Source of the DNA: Methanogranum sp963676045
Lineage (GTDB): Archaea > Thermoplasmatota > Thermoplasmata > Methanomassiliicoccales > Methanomethylophilaceae
NCBI GenBank assembly: GCA_963676045.1
Contig: OY780938.1
Coordinates: 806,001-870,000 of the forward strand
Length of the DNA stretch: 64,000 bases
Direction of reading: 5' to 3'
The notes below the pieces were generated by a model that was given only the letters and a program-made list of their open reading frames with translations, searched no databases and was not told the origin of the DNA. Below, one piece after another: positions 35,380 to 45,212 of this stretch. A program made the translations under genes and the position numbers. The first letter of the stretch is position 1; each line of letters begins with the position of its first letter.

Positions 35380-35763
35380 ATGGATAAGGAATCGGCAGAC
35401 AATGAGAAGGTCGAAAGGATATTGGATTCCATTGAAAGGAAATATGGTTTCATACCCAAGGTGAATCAGGTGATGTCTGAAAGACCTGACCTATTCATAC
35501 CTGCAATAGGATTCAGCAAAGCGGTACTTGAAAGCCCGACGTCGCCCTTCGATGAGAAATTCAGATACCTGCTGGCGCTTTCTGCCGCTGCGGCCATTGG
35601 CTCCCAATACTGTCTGGATGTGCAGATCAAACATGCCATGGAATCAGGTGCCACGAGAAGAGAGATAATGGACACGATCATGATCGGGTCCTATATGGCC
35701 ATGTCCCGCTCGCAATCGATAGCCCTTCGCGAGTACGATAAAAATTTCAACGATAAGGAATGA
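35380..35763 (+). CDS. Carboxymuconolactone decarboxylase-like (AhpD fold) protein
   Basis: A 127-residue helical protein of the CMD/AhpD family. The core EKFRYLLALSAAAAIGSQYC is followed by LDVQIKHA, so the usual CxxC is reduced to a single Cys (second position Val) while the His is kept. AhpD-like thiol oxidoreductase activity would need two cysteines, so the function is uncertain. Confidence 0.75.
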   Translation: MDKESADNEKVERILDSIERKYGFIPKVNQVMSERPDLFIPAIGFSKAVLESPTSPFDEKFRYLLALSAAAAIGSQYCLDVQIKHAMESGATRREIMDTIMIGSYMAMSRSQSIALREYDKNFNDKE

Positions 35764-35824
35764 CGATTTCCTTAGAGTTACTAACCTTATTATATACTTA
35801 GGAACTATTCAAAGGTCGATAAAC

Positions 35825-36151
35825 ATGGTGAATATCACTCCCGATGCAGAGAAGTTCATTGATGAGCTCATGGAGAAGAACGGAAAGGTCGGATTCGGAA
35901 TCAGGATCTACCTTTCTGGTTTTGCATGTTCAGGACCACAATTCGGAATGTCTTTCCAACAAGGCGCAGGAGAGAACGAGAAGGCCGACAAGTCTGCAAA
36001 AAGCTTCGAGATGTACTACGATGAAGAGACAGAGCAGGCGCTTAAGGACTGTGTCATCGAATTCGTAGACGACCCCAACTTCGGAACCGGCCTCAGCATA
36101 CGCAATCCCAACTTCAGCGGATGCGCATCCTGCGGTGGAGGATGCCACTAA
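35825..36151 (+). CDS. HesB/IscA-like Fe-S cluster carrier
   Basis: A 108-residue A-type carrier homologue. It starts MVNITPDAEKFIDELMEKNG, has a Cys in SGFACSGPQFG near residue 37, and ends in SGCASCGGGCH, Cys-rich like the C-terminal GCxC of the family. A role in delivering Fe-S clusters fits the many Fe-S proteins of the window. Confidence 0.8.
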   Translation: MVNITPDAEKFIDELMEKNGKVGFGIRIYLSGFACSGPQFGMSFQQGAGENEKADKSAKSFEMYYDEETEQALKDCVIEFVDDPNFGTGLSIRNPNFSGCASCGGGCH

Positions 36152-36161
36152 TTTCACTTTC

Positions 36162-36181
36162 GGGGGATTCGGCAATCCCCC
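36162..36181 (+). terminator. Terminator after the IscA-like gene
   Basis: GGGGGATT and AATCCCCC form an 8-bp stem around CGGC, 10 nt after the stop, followed by AAACAAACTTTTATT. The last part also contains the TATA-like box of the helicase gene (about 36189-36196), 24-31 nt before its ATG. Confidence 0.65.
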
Positions 36182-36219
36182 AAACAAACTTTTATTACTT
36201 CTACCCATAACATCGACAG

Positions 36220-37770
36220 ATGAAATACATCTCTCACCCTAGGATCGTTCCGAACAAGATCGAGGAACGCAAATATCAAGTGTCCATAGCAAAGAGATGT
36301 CTCGAGAAAAACACCCTCGTCATACTACCTACCGGTCTTGGTAAGACCGTTGTTGCACTGCATGTCATAGCAGATATGCTGGAAAAAGGCAAGATACTGA
36401 TGCTTGCACCCACCAAGCCCCTTGTAGAACAACACTCGGAATTCCTTTCCAGCATGCTCGTCGATACCCGCGTAGGGATAATAACTGGATTGATGAAGAA
36501 TGACACGAGGTCGGATATCGTGATGAACAATGACGTGATCGTTTCCACGCCTCAATGCATCGCCAACGACCTTCTATCTGGAAAATATAACCTGGACCAA
36601 TTCAGTCTCATAATCTACGACGAAGCGCATCGTGCGACCGGAAACTACGCATACGTCACTGTAGCGGAATATTCTGACTCGAAGATCAGGTCGATCGGGC
36701 TCACAGCATCACCTGGAAGCGATATAAAGAGGATAGAAGAGGTCTGCGATAACCTTTGCATAACAAGGATAGAGATGAGGAACGATGATGACCCTGATGT
36801 CTCCCCCTACGTCCATGACACCTATGTCAACAGGATAGAGGTCAATATGCCAAAGGAATTGATGGAGGTCATATCATCCTTCAAAGGGTTGCTGAATCAC
36901 TATTTCGAAGAACTCTCCTCCCTTCACCTTACCAACCCGAACTGGCCGGTATCCACCAGGCACATGCTTGTAGTCGGCGAATCACTTCAAAAGAGGCTGT
37001 CCAATGGAGAGAAGACCGCGATAATATTCAGAGGACTTACAGTACAATCGATCTGCATAAAACTTCTTCACGCGATAAACCTGGCAGAGACCCAGGGGAT
37101 GACCTCGTTGAGGGCATATGTTACGAAGATCAACGATGACAGCGGTCCAAAAGGTTCGAAGGGTAGTAGGGAACTCACGAACCGCAAGGAATACATAGAT
37201 GCCTGGAACATCATAAGGGAGACCAAGATAGAACACCCGAAGATATCAAAGGTGATGAGCATAGTGAGTCAGATATTGAACTCTGGAACCTCCTCCAAGG
37301 TGATGATCTTCACACAGTACAGGGATACGTGCGACCTTCTCAATGACAAGATATCCGCGATATCCGGTGCAAGGGTCGCAAAACTTATCGGACAATCCAA
37401 TGGCGGGCTCAAGCAGAAGGAACAGATCGACATCCTAGATGACTTCAGGACCGGAAAGTACAACGTCATAATATCCACATCCGTTGGGGAAGAAGGCCTT
37501 GACATCATAAACACCGACGCGGTGATATTCTATGAGCCAGTGCCTTCGGAGATAAGGACGATACAAAGACGCGGACGTACCGGTAGAAAGAACGACGGGG
37601 AGGTCTTTGTATTGATCGCCAAAGGTACAATGGATGAGGTCTTCGAGGAGTCCAGCAAGAAGAAGGAAGAACTCATGCGCTCCAGACTTGAAGGCCTGAA
37701 CGATTCGCTCATGAGAAGGAATGGCAGACCTTCTATCGACAGAGGACAACGGACCATGGGCGATTTTTGA
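36220..37770 (+). CDS. hef: Hef/FANCM-type DNA helicase without nuclease domain
   Basis: Superfamily 2 helicase of the archaeal Hef family, acting on forks and branched DNA. Motif I is LPTGLGKTVVALHV, motif II IIYDEAHRA (DEAH), motif III LTASPG, and motif VI IQRRGRTGRKN. An insertion between the RecA domains (about 200-330) is typical of Hef. The protein stops at 516 residues and lacks the XPF-like nuclease of full-length Hef. The last residues GQRTMGDF resemble a PCNA-binding box. A leaderless transcript is likely from TATA spacing. Confidence 0.9.
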   Translation: MKYISHPRIVPNKIEERKYQVSIAKRCLEKNTLVILPTGLGKTVVALHVIADMLEKGKILMLAPTKPLVEQHSEFLSSMLVDTRVGIITGLMKNDTRSDIVMNNDVIVSTPQCIANDLLSGKYNLDQFSLIIYDEAHRATGNYAYVTVAEYSDSKIRSIGLTASPGSDIKRIEEVCDNLCITRIEMRNDDDPDVSPYVHDTYVNRIEVNMPKELMEVISSFKGLLNHYFEELSSLHLTNPNWPVSTRHMLVVGESLQKRLSNGEKTAIIFRGLTVQSICIKLLHAINLAETQGMTSLRAYVTKINDDSGPKGSKGSRELTNRKEYIDAWNIIRETKIEHPKISKVMSIVSQILNSGTSSKVMIFTQYRDTCDLLNDKISAISGARVAKLIGQSNGGLKQKEQIDILDDFRTGKYNVIISTSVGEEGLDIINTDAVIFYEPVPSEIRTIQRRGRTGRKNDGEVFVLIAKGTMDEVFEESSKKKEELMRSRLEGLNDSLMRRNGRPSIDRGQRTMGDF

Positions 37771-37816
37771 TCGATCGCACAACAATGTAAAATATTGATA
37801 TGAGGATTAAGCGGAC

Positions 37817-39583
37817 ATGTTGTATTCTGAGCTCGCTGAACAATTCGATACCCTTGAAAGGACAAGCAGTCGTCTCGAGATGACCGCCATGCTTTCACAG
37901 TTCTTCAAGACGGTCGATTCAGACGATATCAGAATCATAGTGTACCTCTCCCAAGGAAAACTCCATCCTGACTTCTACGGGGTCGAACTGGGGATGTCGG
38001 ACAAATTGGTGCTGAAGGCAATCTCGACTACATCTGGTGTTACTCCAGAAAAAATAGAGAAGATGCTCATCGAATACGGCGATTCCGGTCTTGTCGCTGA
38101 GAAACTGATAGGCGTGAAGAAGCAGATGACATTGTTCTCCGAACCATTGACCTTGAACAGGGTCGTCATGAATCTGCTATCCATCGAAAATTCGGATGGT
38201 AAGGACAGCCAGACTAAAAAGACAAAGTATCTGGCACAATTGCTTCACGATTCCTCACCGATAGAAGCTAGGTATCTTTGCAGGATAGTCACCGGAAGGA
38301 TGAGGGTGGGAGCGGGCTCCATGACGATCTTGGATGCGCTGTCGGATGCATTCGCCACCAAAGATGACAGGCCGGAGATCGAAAGGGGATACAACGTCAC
38401 CTGCGACCTGGGACTTGTTGCCGAGACCCTTTCCAAAGAAGGACTTCCAGGCGTAATGAACATAAAGGTCAGGATCGGCAGCCCCATAAAAGTGATGCTG
38501 GCGGAACGTCTTCCATCGATATCTCAGGTCATAGAGAGGATGGGCGGAAGATGTGCTATGGAATACAAATACGACGGCATCAGGGTCCAGGCCCATATCG
38601 GTAAGGATGGCGTCAGATTGTACTCGAGAAGGCTTGAGGACCTGACATCGAATTTCCCGGACATAGCAGATTCCCTCAGGAAACAATGCAAAGTGGGAGA
38701 GGCGATAATAGAGGGTGAATGCGTCGCCATCGATAACAAAACAGGAGAGATGCTCCCTTTCCAGACCGTGACCCACAGAAGGAAGAAACACGGCATGGAA
38801 GAAGCGATCAAGGAGTTCCCTGTGAAGATCTTCATGTTCGATGTCATATACCTCGACGGGAAGGATATGACGAACATGCCATATCCTGAAAGAAGGACGA
38901 TACTCGAAGGGTCATTCGACCTTGATGGGCAGGTGGACGTTACCACGATGAAGGTCGTGGATTCGGCAGAGGGAGGGGAGGAATTCTTCAATGAAGCGTT
39001 GAACGCCAAATGCGAGGGAATAATGGCGAAATCCTTAGAAGAGAATTCCATATACAGGGCTGGATCGAGAGGCTTTCTTTGGATAAAGTACAAAAAGGAC
39101 TACGAGGCGGCACTTACGGATTCTTTCGACCTCGTCGTCGTAGGCGCATTCTTCGGAATGGGGAAGAGAACTGGAAAGTATGGGGCGTTGCTCATGGCCT
39201 CCTATGACGATGAGAACGGGATATTCGCTACCGTTTGCAAACTTGGCACGGGTTTCGATGATGAATTCCTGGCGAAGATGCCTGAGTTGCTTGACGAATA
39301 CCTGAAAGAGGAAAAACCTGCCATGGTGGACGCCAAGATGATGCCCGAGGTCTGGTTCGATCCCACCATTGTGTTGGAGGTGGTTGCGGCCGAGATAAGC
39401 ATAAGTCCCATACACACGGCCGCAGAGGGCATTTTCAATAAGGATTCGGGATTGGGACTCAGGTTCCCACGTTTCACAGGTCGTGTCAGGGATGACAAGG
39501 GTCCTGAGGAATGCACCACGGTGCACGAGATATGCGAGATGTATGAACTTCAAGAGAAGAAAGATACTCATCTCCCCGATTGA
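37817..39583 (+). CDS. lig: ATP-dependent DNA ligase
   Basis: Seals nicks in lagging-strand synthesis and repair. The adenylation motif is MEYKYDGIRVQ with Lys near residue 251; later motifs include EGIMAKSLEENSIY and WIKYKKDY. Length is 588 residues. In the N-terminal DNA-binding domain QMTLF (103-107) coincides with the known PCNA-binding QxxFF site of archaeal ligases. It follows hef by 46 nt on the same strand. Confidence 0.96.
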   Translation: MLYSELAEQFDTLERTSSRLEMTAMLSQFFKTVDSDDIRIIVYLSQGKLHPDFYGVELGMSDKLVLKAISTTSGVTPEKIEKMLIEYGDSGLVAEKLIGVKKQMTLFSEPLTLNRVVMNLLSIENSDGKDSQTKKTKYLAQLLHDSSPIEARYLCRIVTGRMRVGAGSMTILDALSDAFATKDDRPEIERGYNVTCDLGLVAETLSKEGLPGVMNIKVRIGSPIKVMLAERLPSISQVIERMGGRCAMEYKYDGIRVQAHIGKDGVRLYSRRLEDLTSNFPDIADSLRKQCKVGEAIIEGECVAIDNKTGEMLPFQTVTHRRKKHGMEEAIKEFPVKIFMFDVIYLDGKDMTNMPYPERRTILEGSFDLDGQVDVTTMKVVDSAEGGEEFFNEALNAKCEGIMAKSLEENSIYRAGSRGFLWIKYKKDYEAALTDSFDLVVVGAFFGMGKRTGKYGALLMASYDDENGIFATVCKLGTGFDDEFLAKMPELLDEYLKEEKPAMVDAKMMPEVWFDPTIVLEVVAAEISISPIHTAAEGIFNKDSGLGLRFPRFTGRVRDDKGPEECTTVHEICEMYELQEKKDTHLPD

Positions 39584-39602
39584 TGTCGCCTTTCGCGCGA
39601 AA

Positions 39603-39614
39603 CGTTTAAAATAT
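39603..39614 (+). promoter_or_regulatory. TATA box of rpo11-truD
   Basis: CGTTTAAAATATAG lies 20-30 nt before ATG 39634, which suggests a leaderless transcript. Confidence 0.5.
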
Positions 39615-39633
39615 AGATAACGTTCGAGGCATC

Positions 39634-39888
39634 ATGCAGACCTACGTTGTCGAGAAAACCGATAAGAGCATCACAGTTGGTTTCAAGGACATCAACCTCA
39701 CCATCATCGCACCACTCATCAAGGCACTTGATGATGACAAGAATGTCGAGATCGCCAGGTTCATCGATAAACACCCAGAGCTATGCGACAGGCAGATCTA
39801 CATTGAGGTCAAGAAAGGAAAGCCAGAAGATGCACTCAAAAAGGCCTTCCACACAATATCCGAGTATTACTCCGGCATAAAAGAGTGA
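39634..39888 (+). CDS. rpo11: RNA polymerase subunit Rpo11 (RpoL)
   Basis: An 84-residue protein with the Rpo11/alpha-like dimerisation pattern: a beta hairpin, then INLTIIAPLIKALDDDKNV, ARFIDKHPEL and a C-terminal helix PEDALKKAFHTISEYY. The family motif HTLxNLL is replaced by LTIIAPL, so the match is weaker than usual. The downstream truD start overlaps or abuts its stop. Confidence 0.7.
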   Translation: MQTYVVEKTDKSITVGFKDINLTIIAPLIKALDDDKNVEIARFIDKHPELCDRQIYIEVKKGKPEDALKKAFHTISEYYSGIKE

Positions 39889-39893
39889 ATTTG

Positions 39894-41198
39894 ATGCAGT
39901 ATAGGTACTGCAGGACAGCCGAGGCCAACATCGGCATGAATTTTTACATGACCCCTGTAAACGGTACAGGGGGACGTCTCAAGACCGTTCCAGAAGATTT
40001 CGTCGTCATCGAGATATCCGACCATCCTGAACCCAAGGAGAACGGGAAATACGTGATAGCGGAGGTCACGACAAGGAATTGGGAGACGAACAGGCTCATA
40101 AGGCTCATGTCCCGGAATCTTGGCATCTCGAGAGAGAGGATAGGATTCGCAGGCACAAAGGATAAGAGGGCCATCACGACACAGCTCATGTCCTTCGAGA
40201 TGCCCATCGATAGACTCGACGAATTGAGTCTCAAGGACATAGAGATAAAGAACGCCTATCTAGGGAAGAGAAACATACAGATAGGCGACCTCATAGGCAA
40301 TACATTCAAGATACGCGTCAGAGAATGCGAATCGACACCAGAGGAGATACGTTCGACGATAGAGAGCGTCATATCCGACATCAAAAAAATGGGCGGATTC
40401 CCGAACTATTTCGGTGTTCAGAGATTCGGGGTCATACGCCCTATAACACATATCGTGGGAGAGCTCATCGTACGTGGAGACATAGAGGGCGCAGTGAGGA
40501 GATACCTATCCGATCCTTCCGAATACGAGGAAGAGGAAGTACGTGACGCAAGGAAGGAACTTGTATCAAGAACCGATTGGAACGAGTTGCTCACCATAAT
40601 GCCGGACCAGTTGTCATTCGAGAAGATCATGGTGGCGCATCTCGCCGATAATCCAGATGATTGGAGGGGAGCCATCGAGGTCCTTCCGAAGAATCTCCAA
40701 ATGATGTTCGTACATGCTTATCAGTCATATCTTTTCAATCTCATGCTCAGCAAGAGGATGGAGGAGGGACTTCCTTTGAACCTCCCCGCCGTGGGCGACA
40801 TAGTGATACCTCTGGACGCCAACAGGATACCACTTCACGAGAATCCTGTGATGACCACTGACAAGAACATAGACCTCGTCACAAGACAGGTACGTTCTGG
40901 CAGGGCATATGTCACGATCTCTTTGTTCGGCAGCGACAATGTCCTCGCCGACGGCAAGATGGGAGAGATCGAAAGGACCATCATAGAGAAAGAAGGGATC
41001 AAGGCAGAGGACTTCATCGTTCCAGGATTGAACCACTGCAGTTCCAAAGGAAGCAGAAGGGAGATAATATGCCCCATAAAGGAGATCGGATACGAGATCG
41101 ATGATGAAGGCTACGTCGTCTCGTTCTCATTGCCCAAAGGTAATTACGCCACTTGCCTCATGAGAGAATTCATGAAGTCGGAAATGGAAAGATATTGA
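39894..41198 (+). CDS. truD: tRNA pseudouridine(13) synthase TruD
   Basis: Makes pseudouridine 13 in tRNA. The catalytic Asp is in GFAGTKDKRA, with NYFGVQRFG, HAYQSYLFN and SLPKGNYATCLMREF as family blocks. A TRUD insertion domain occupies the middle. ATG 39894 is preferred because AGAGTGA lies at good spacing; GTG 39885, overlapping the rpo11 stop, would add three residues. Confidence 0.93.
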   Translation: MQYRYCRTAEANIGMNFYMTPVNGTGGRLKTVPEDFVVIEISDHPEPKENGKYVIAEVTTRNWETNRLIRLMSRNLGISRERIGFAGTKDKRAITTQLMSFEMPIDRLDELSLKDIEIKNAYLGKRNIQIGDLIGNTFKIRVRECESTPEEIRSTIESVISDIKKMGGFPNYFGVQRFGVIRPITHIVGELIVRGDIEGAVRRYLSDPSEYEEEEVRDARKELVSRTDWNELLTIMPDQLSFEKIMVAHLADNPDDWRGAIEVLPKNLQMMFVHAYQSYLFNLMLSKRMEEGLPLNLPAVGDIVIPLDANRIPLHENPVMTTDKNIDLVTRQVRSGRAYVTISLFGSDNVLADGKMGEIERTIIEKEGIKAEDFIVPGLNHCSSKGSRREIICPIKEIGYEIDDEGYVVSFSLPKGNYATCLMREFMKSEMERY

Positions 41199-44100
41199 TC
41201 AGAGATTTTCTTTCACTGTTTTTGCGTGGTATATCCCAACATGCATGCTCTTCACGATATCCTCTAGAGGCATGGTCTTGGTTACTATCCCTGTGGACCC
41301 TTTGACATCCTCCAATACGCGCTTGTCGGTCTTGGTCGTCATGACCTTGTATATGTAAGCGACCAACAGTTTCGCCTCGTCCGAATCCTTCGATCCACCG
41401 GCCAAGAATGCACACGGTATCGATATTATGGGATCTTCCTCGATGCCTGTGCAATCGCCTTTTATTATAGCATTCATGGATAATTGTTCCATCCTGTCGA
41501 ACTCGGGAGTGCCTGGAACTATATCCCCGTACTCTGACATGTCCGACAGGTATCTGAATATCGCATCTGCCATCTCCTTGTCGATATCCAAAGACTCCAG
41601 CAGATCAGGGTCCCTCAACGATGACCCAGATGTGTAAGCGCGCCTCAATACGCGCTCAGAATTCCTCTTCACCTTGTCTGGAACATTCTTAGATGCATTC
41701 GGTCTGCTTGATGTTTCCTTGTTCTTAGCCGCTTGCGATACGCTGATCGCGTCTTGCTTCAATCCTACGGATTCCATGGCCTTTACCATTATATCCTGAG
41801 ACTGGCTAACCTTATCAGTACACCTTAGGTATTGCTCATACATGGATTGGACCTCTTTGACGTCCTTCTTCTCCGAGAAAACCTTGGCACGCAATGCGAT
41901 CGTCATTGCCGACCTATCGAAAGCATACAATGATCCTATGGTCGCTTCCGCATCGTCCATCTTGTTCACCAACATGTAGCAGGCAGCCAGATGCCTATAT
42001 GCATCGCAATTCTTGGGATCCTTTGTGATGGATGATTTGAAATTGTCTATTGCAGAATCATATTCTCCTGATTTCTCTTGCATGAAACCTAGTTTCATGT
42101 ATATTCCAGAAGTTGATTTTCCATTGCTTATCGCGGCGGAATAACGTGTAGATGCGCCCTTGAGATCGCCCATCCTGTACCTGAGATCGCCGTCGGCCTC
42201 ACATATCTCTGAGACCTTTCCGCCTTTTTCTATCATACTCGACAAGAATGTGTCAGCACCCCTTTGGTCCCCCGAGGCCTCATATATCTCCGCTCTGAAG
42301 AGTATGTATTTTGGATTCGATGGATCTGACGATAATGCACGTTCTATCATCCTGATGGAACCTTGGATATCACCGGTCTTCAGCAATGAACATGCTATCT
42401 GATAGGAGGATTCCGGGTCCATGGTGTTCGTGCTTTCCTTGATTTCGATCGGCTTCTTCGGCGTATCCTTCACATTATCCTTTGCAGCTTCTTTCTTCTG
42501 ATCGAGACTGTCTAAGACCATGGCCGACCTGGTATCGCCGACCCTGAGGTAGAGGTCTGCGAGGTCCGTCTTTACCATACGGTTATCGGGCTGTACTTCC
42601 AATATCTTCTCGCACACTTTTATTGTCCCTAGGAAATCACCTGTCTGGGTCAACAGTTCCTTCTTCTCTAGGAGCAATGGTATAGAATCGGGATTCCTGA
42701 TCAAAGCATTGTTTATAGTTGATATTGCCAGGTCCCTCTCTCCTTTGGATAGGTACTCCTTCGCCAGTATCTCAACTGTCCTTTGGTCCTTTGGATCGAG
42801 ACGTATTATCCTCTCACAGATATTGATCATCTTGTCATGCATCGAGGCGGCGAGATAGATATCACGTTCCACCTTCAAGATCTCCTTGTCATTATCATCT
42901 GTCATATCCGCCAATTTCAAGAAATACAAGGCCTCATCGTATCTCTTCATTGTTGCGAATATCATTCCCTTCTTCACCAATGCATAGGATGAATTCGGGG
43001 ACAGCTCTATGGCCCTGTTCAATGATTCCACGGCGCTTACCAGGTTGCCTTTCTTCTGCTGTACCGATGAACATGATAGCCAGAACTCGGGTTCATTGAG
43101 GTCCAGCAGGACCGCTTTGTTGAATGCCTCTTCCGCAGAATCTAGGTCCCCTCTCTTCTCATCGGCCATGCCTTTGGAATGCCAGATTATGGGGTCTGTT
43201 GGGTCCATCGCCGCTGCGGAGGCATATGATGCCGATGCTTTGAGATATTCCCCAAGGGAATATTCGGCATTGCCCCTTATCCTCTTTATCTTCAAATTGC
43301 TGCCGAACCGCTTCTCGTACTCGTTGCATAGATCGATCGCCTCTTTGAATCTGCTCTGCATGATCAGAGAACCGGCGAGATCGATCATATTCTTGGGATT
43401 GAAATCCTTCTTGATGTCATGGGAATCTCCCGTATCTATCTGGCCCTTTCCGGTCAATATGACGTTCTTGGCAAGTATGCCCAGAGCTTCACTGTTCGTC
43501 GTGTCTATCTCAAGTATCTTCTTACATGTAAGGATCACATTCTCGTTGTCCTTCCTGATGTTGAAAACGTTGACCATCAGCAACAAGGCCTCTATATTAT
43601 CGGGATCCGACTTCAGGACCTTCTCTATCTCCTTCTGGGCCCTTTCCACTTTGCCAAGGCTCAGAAGAACCGATGCATACTGCAATCTGCAAGCATTGTT
43701 GCCTGGATTCCTGTGCAATGTATCGCTCGATATGTCCAAAGCTATGCTATAGTTCCCTTTGCCGACCTGTATCTTGGAACTGAGTATCAAGGACCCTGTA
43801 TCCTCAGGATATATCGCTAGCACACGGGATACGACATTGGAGGATTCGTTGTATCTGCCCCATCCGTATAGGAAATTGGCACACCGGGCATATGTGTCGA
43901 TGTCCACACCCTCCATGTCCAGGTATCCGGATATGCATTGTATCGCCTCGTCCAACATGCCGCAGGCATAGTAAGTCTCTATCAGCCCGTTGATGACCCT
44001 TTCAGAACATGGGTCCAATGCCTCAGCGTCCCTGTATAATGATAGGGCGCGTTCGTAATTGTCTTCTCTGGAATAGGATTCTGCAGCTTCGCACAGAAGG

Positions 44101-44870
44101 TACATGCAGTTAGGCTTCGTTGCCAATATGCTCTCATATACCATCTGTGCAGAATGCCAATCCTTCTCATCCATCGACATCCTCGCAGATGCCAACATGA
44201 ACTCCGGATTCTTGTTCCTGTATTCCTCTGACGATATCAATTCGCGGGTCGAATCATCCCTGCGTCCGCTGTACCATTCGTTGTAGATATCATACAATCT
44301 TTCAGCGACATCCTTGGAATCGCTTCTGGTACCGCACGCGACTGGTTCCTTCCCGGATGCCAGAAGCTCTATGTTGCGCCTGAACATCCACCCTCCGGTC
44401 GGATCGACCTTCTCTATCAGATCGTAGAATTGAGGGAATGTGCTATCGCTGCATCTGGCCTTTATCAGCTCCTTCTTCGCCCTCTGGTTATCGCCTTCGG
44501 CCATGGCGATCCTTGCGCGGACACATGATATCGAGGGGATGTTCCCGGTCTTTACCTTTGATTCCATCTCCTTTGCGGAATTTATGTCTCCAGTTTCCAA
44601 GAATATCTTTGCAGCAGCAAGCAATGGCATCGAATCGACGGACCTACGCTTCGATACTAGCTGTTTGATCAATCCTGCACTGTTGATACATTTGCGACTA
44701 TTGACGGTCTCTATCGCTTTCACGAGTATATTCGAATCAATGGTCCCGTCATGTCTGAGTATGACATCGAGCCAATCGATAAATTGCTCATTATTCCTCC
44801 AAGACCCAGTCTCCAATTTCTTCCAAATCCCAAGTTCAGATTTGTCGCGGAAGACGGGTTTGATGTCCAT
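41199..44870 (-). CDS. Large tetratricopeptide-repeat protein, unknown function
   Basis: A 1223-residue soluble protein built mainly of TPR units from about residue 85 to 1060; clear units include YERALSLYRDAEALDPCSE, AEEAFNKAVLLDLNEPEFW and YDSAIDNFKSSITKDPKN. A charged linker (about 800-830, DNVKDTPKKPIEIKES) splits the array. The final 130 residues form a separate non-TPR domain that I do not recognise. No signal peptide is seen, so it is cytoplasmic and probably a scaffold. A TATA box (TTTATTTATATTTC, about 44888-44900) precedes the start. Confidence 0.85.
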   Translation of the reverse strand: MDIKPVFRDKSELGIWKKLETGSWRNNEQFIDWLDVILRHDGTIDSNILVKAIETVNSRKCINSAGLIKQLVSKRRSVDSMPLLAAAKIFLETGDINSAKEMESKVKTGNIPSISCVRARIAMAEGDNQRAKKELIKARCSDSTFPQFYDLIEKVDPTGGWMFRRNIELLASGKEPVACGTRSDSKDVAERLYDIYNEWYSGRRDDSTRELISSEEYRNKNPEFMLASARMSMDEKDWHSAQMVYESILATKPNCMYLLCEAAESYSREDNYERALSLYRDAEALDPCSERVINGLIETYYACGMLDEAIQCISGYLDMEGVDIDTYARCANFLYGWGRYNESSNVVSRVLAIYPEDTGSLILSSKIQVGKGNYSIALDISSDTLHRNPGNNACRLQYASVLLSLGKVERAQKEIEKVLKSDPDNIEALLLMVNVFNIRKDNENVILTCKKILEIDTTNSEALGILAKNVILTGKGQIDTGDSHDIKKDFNPKNMIDLAGSLIMQSRFKEAIDLCNEYEKRFGSNLKIKRIRGNAEYSLGEYLKASASYASAAAMDPTDPIIWHSKGMADEKRGDLDSAEEAFNKAVLLDLNEPEFWLSCSSVQQKKGNLVSAVESLNRAIELSPNSSYALVKKGMIFATMKRYDEALYFLKLADMTDDNDKEILKVERDIYLAASMHDKMINICERIIRLDPKDQRTVEILAKEYLSKGERDLAISTINNALIRNPDSIPLLLEKKELLTQTGDFLGTIKVCEKILEVQPDNRMVKTDLADLYLRVGDTRSAMVLDSLDQKKEAAKDNVKDTPKKPIEIKESTNTMDPESSYQIACSLLKTGDIQGSIRMIERALSSDPSNPKYILFRAEIYEASGDQRGADTFLSSMIEKGGKVSEICEADGDLRYRMGDLKGASTRYSAAISNGKSTSGIYMKLGFMQEKSGEYDSAIDNFKSSITKDPKNCDAYRHLAACYMLVNKMDDAEATIGSLYAFDRSAMTIALRAKVFSEKKDVKEVQSMYEQYLRCTDKVSQSQDIMVKAMESVGLKQDAISVSQAAKNKETSSRPNASKNVPDKVKRNSERVLRRAYTSGSSLRDPDLLESLDIDKEMADAIFRYLSDMSEYGDIVPGTPEFDRMEQLSMNAIIKGDCTGIEEDPIISIPCAFLAGGSKDSDEAKLLVAYIYKVMTTKTDKRVLEDVKGSTGIVTKTMPLEDIVKSMHVGIYHAKTVKENL

Positions 44871-44925
44871 GTTTCGGTATTAATCGAAATATAAATAAAC
44901 GTAGCTTTGAAAAACATTGACTGAA

Positions 44926-44936
44926 ACGATTATATA
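44926..44936 (+). promoter_or_regulatory. TATA box of tRNA-Gly
   Basis: ACGATTATATACG lies about 27-35 nt before the tRNA 5' end, the usual archaeal spacing. Confidence 0.55.
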
Positions 44937-44961
44937 CGATTACTAATTTACGAGGAACGTT

Positions 44962-45034
44962 GCAACCGTAATCTAGCTGGTTAGGATTCGAGCCTTCCAA
45001 GCTCGTCGCCCGGGTTCGAATCCCGGCGGTTGCA
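44962..45034 (+). tRNA. tRNA-Gly (anticodon TCC)
   Basis: Acceptor GCAACCG/CGGTTGC, anticodon arm CGAGC-CTTCCAA-GCTCG and T arm CCGGG-TTCGAAT-CCCGG fold cleanly. The anticodon is TCC. The discriminator is A; CCA is not encoded, and no intron is present. Confidence 0.95.
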
Positions 45035-45212
45035 CTTATTCCTATCCTATTTTGTTTGTTGTTTTACTAATTTTTCTCTTAGTTGCCTTTCTTTATATCC
45101 TTCTAGATTTCAAAAAATGGTCATTGAAATTGTTATATAAAACAATTACTGGAACAGACATTTTACCGATTATTGAGAGCAACTTTACTATGCCTTTGAC
45201 CTTGAATCGCAA

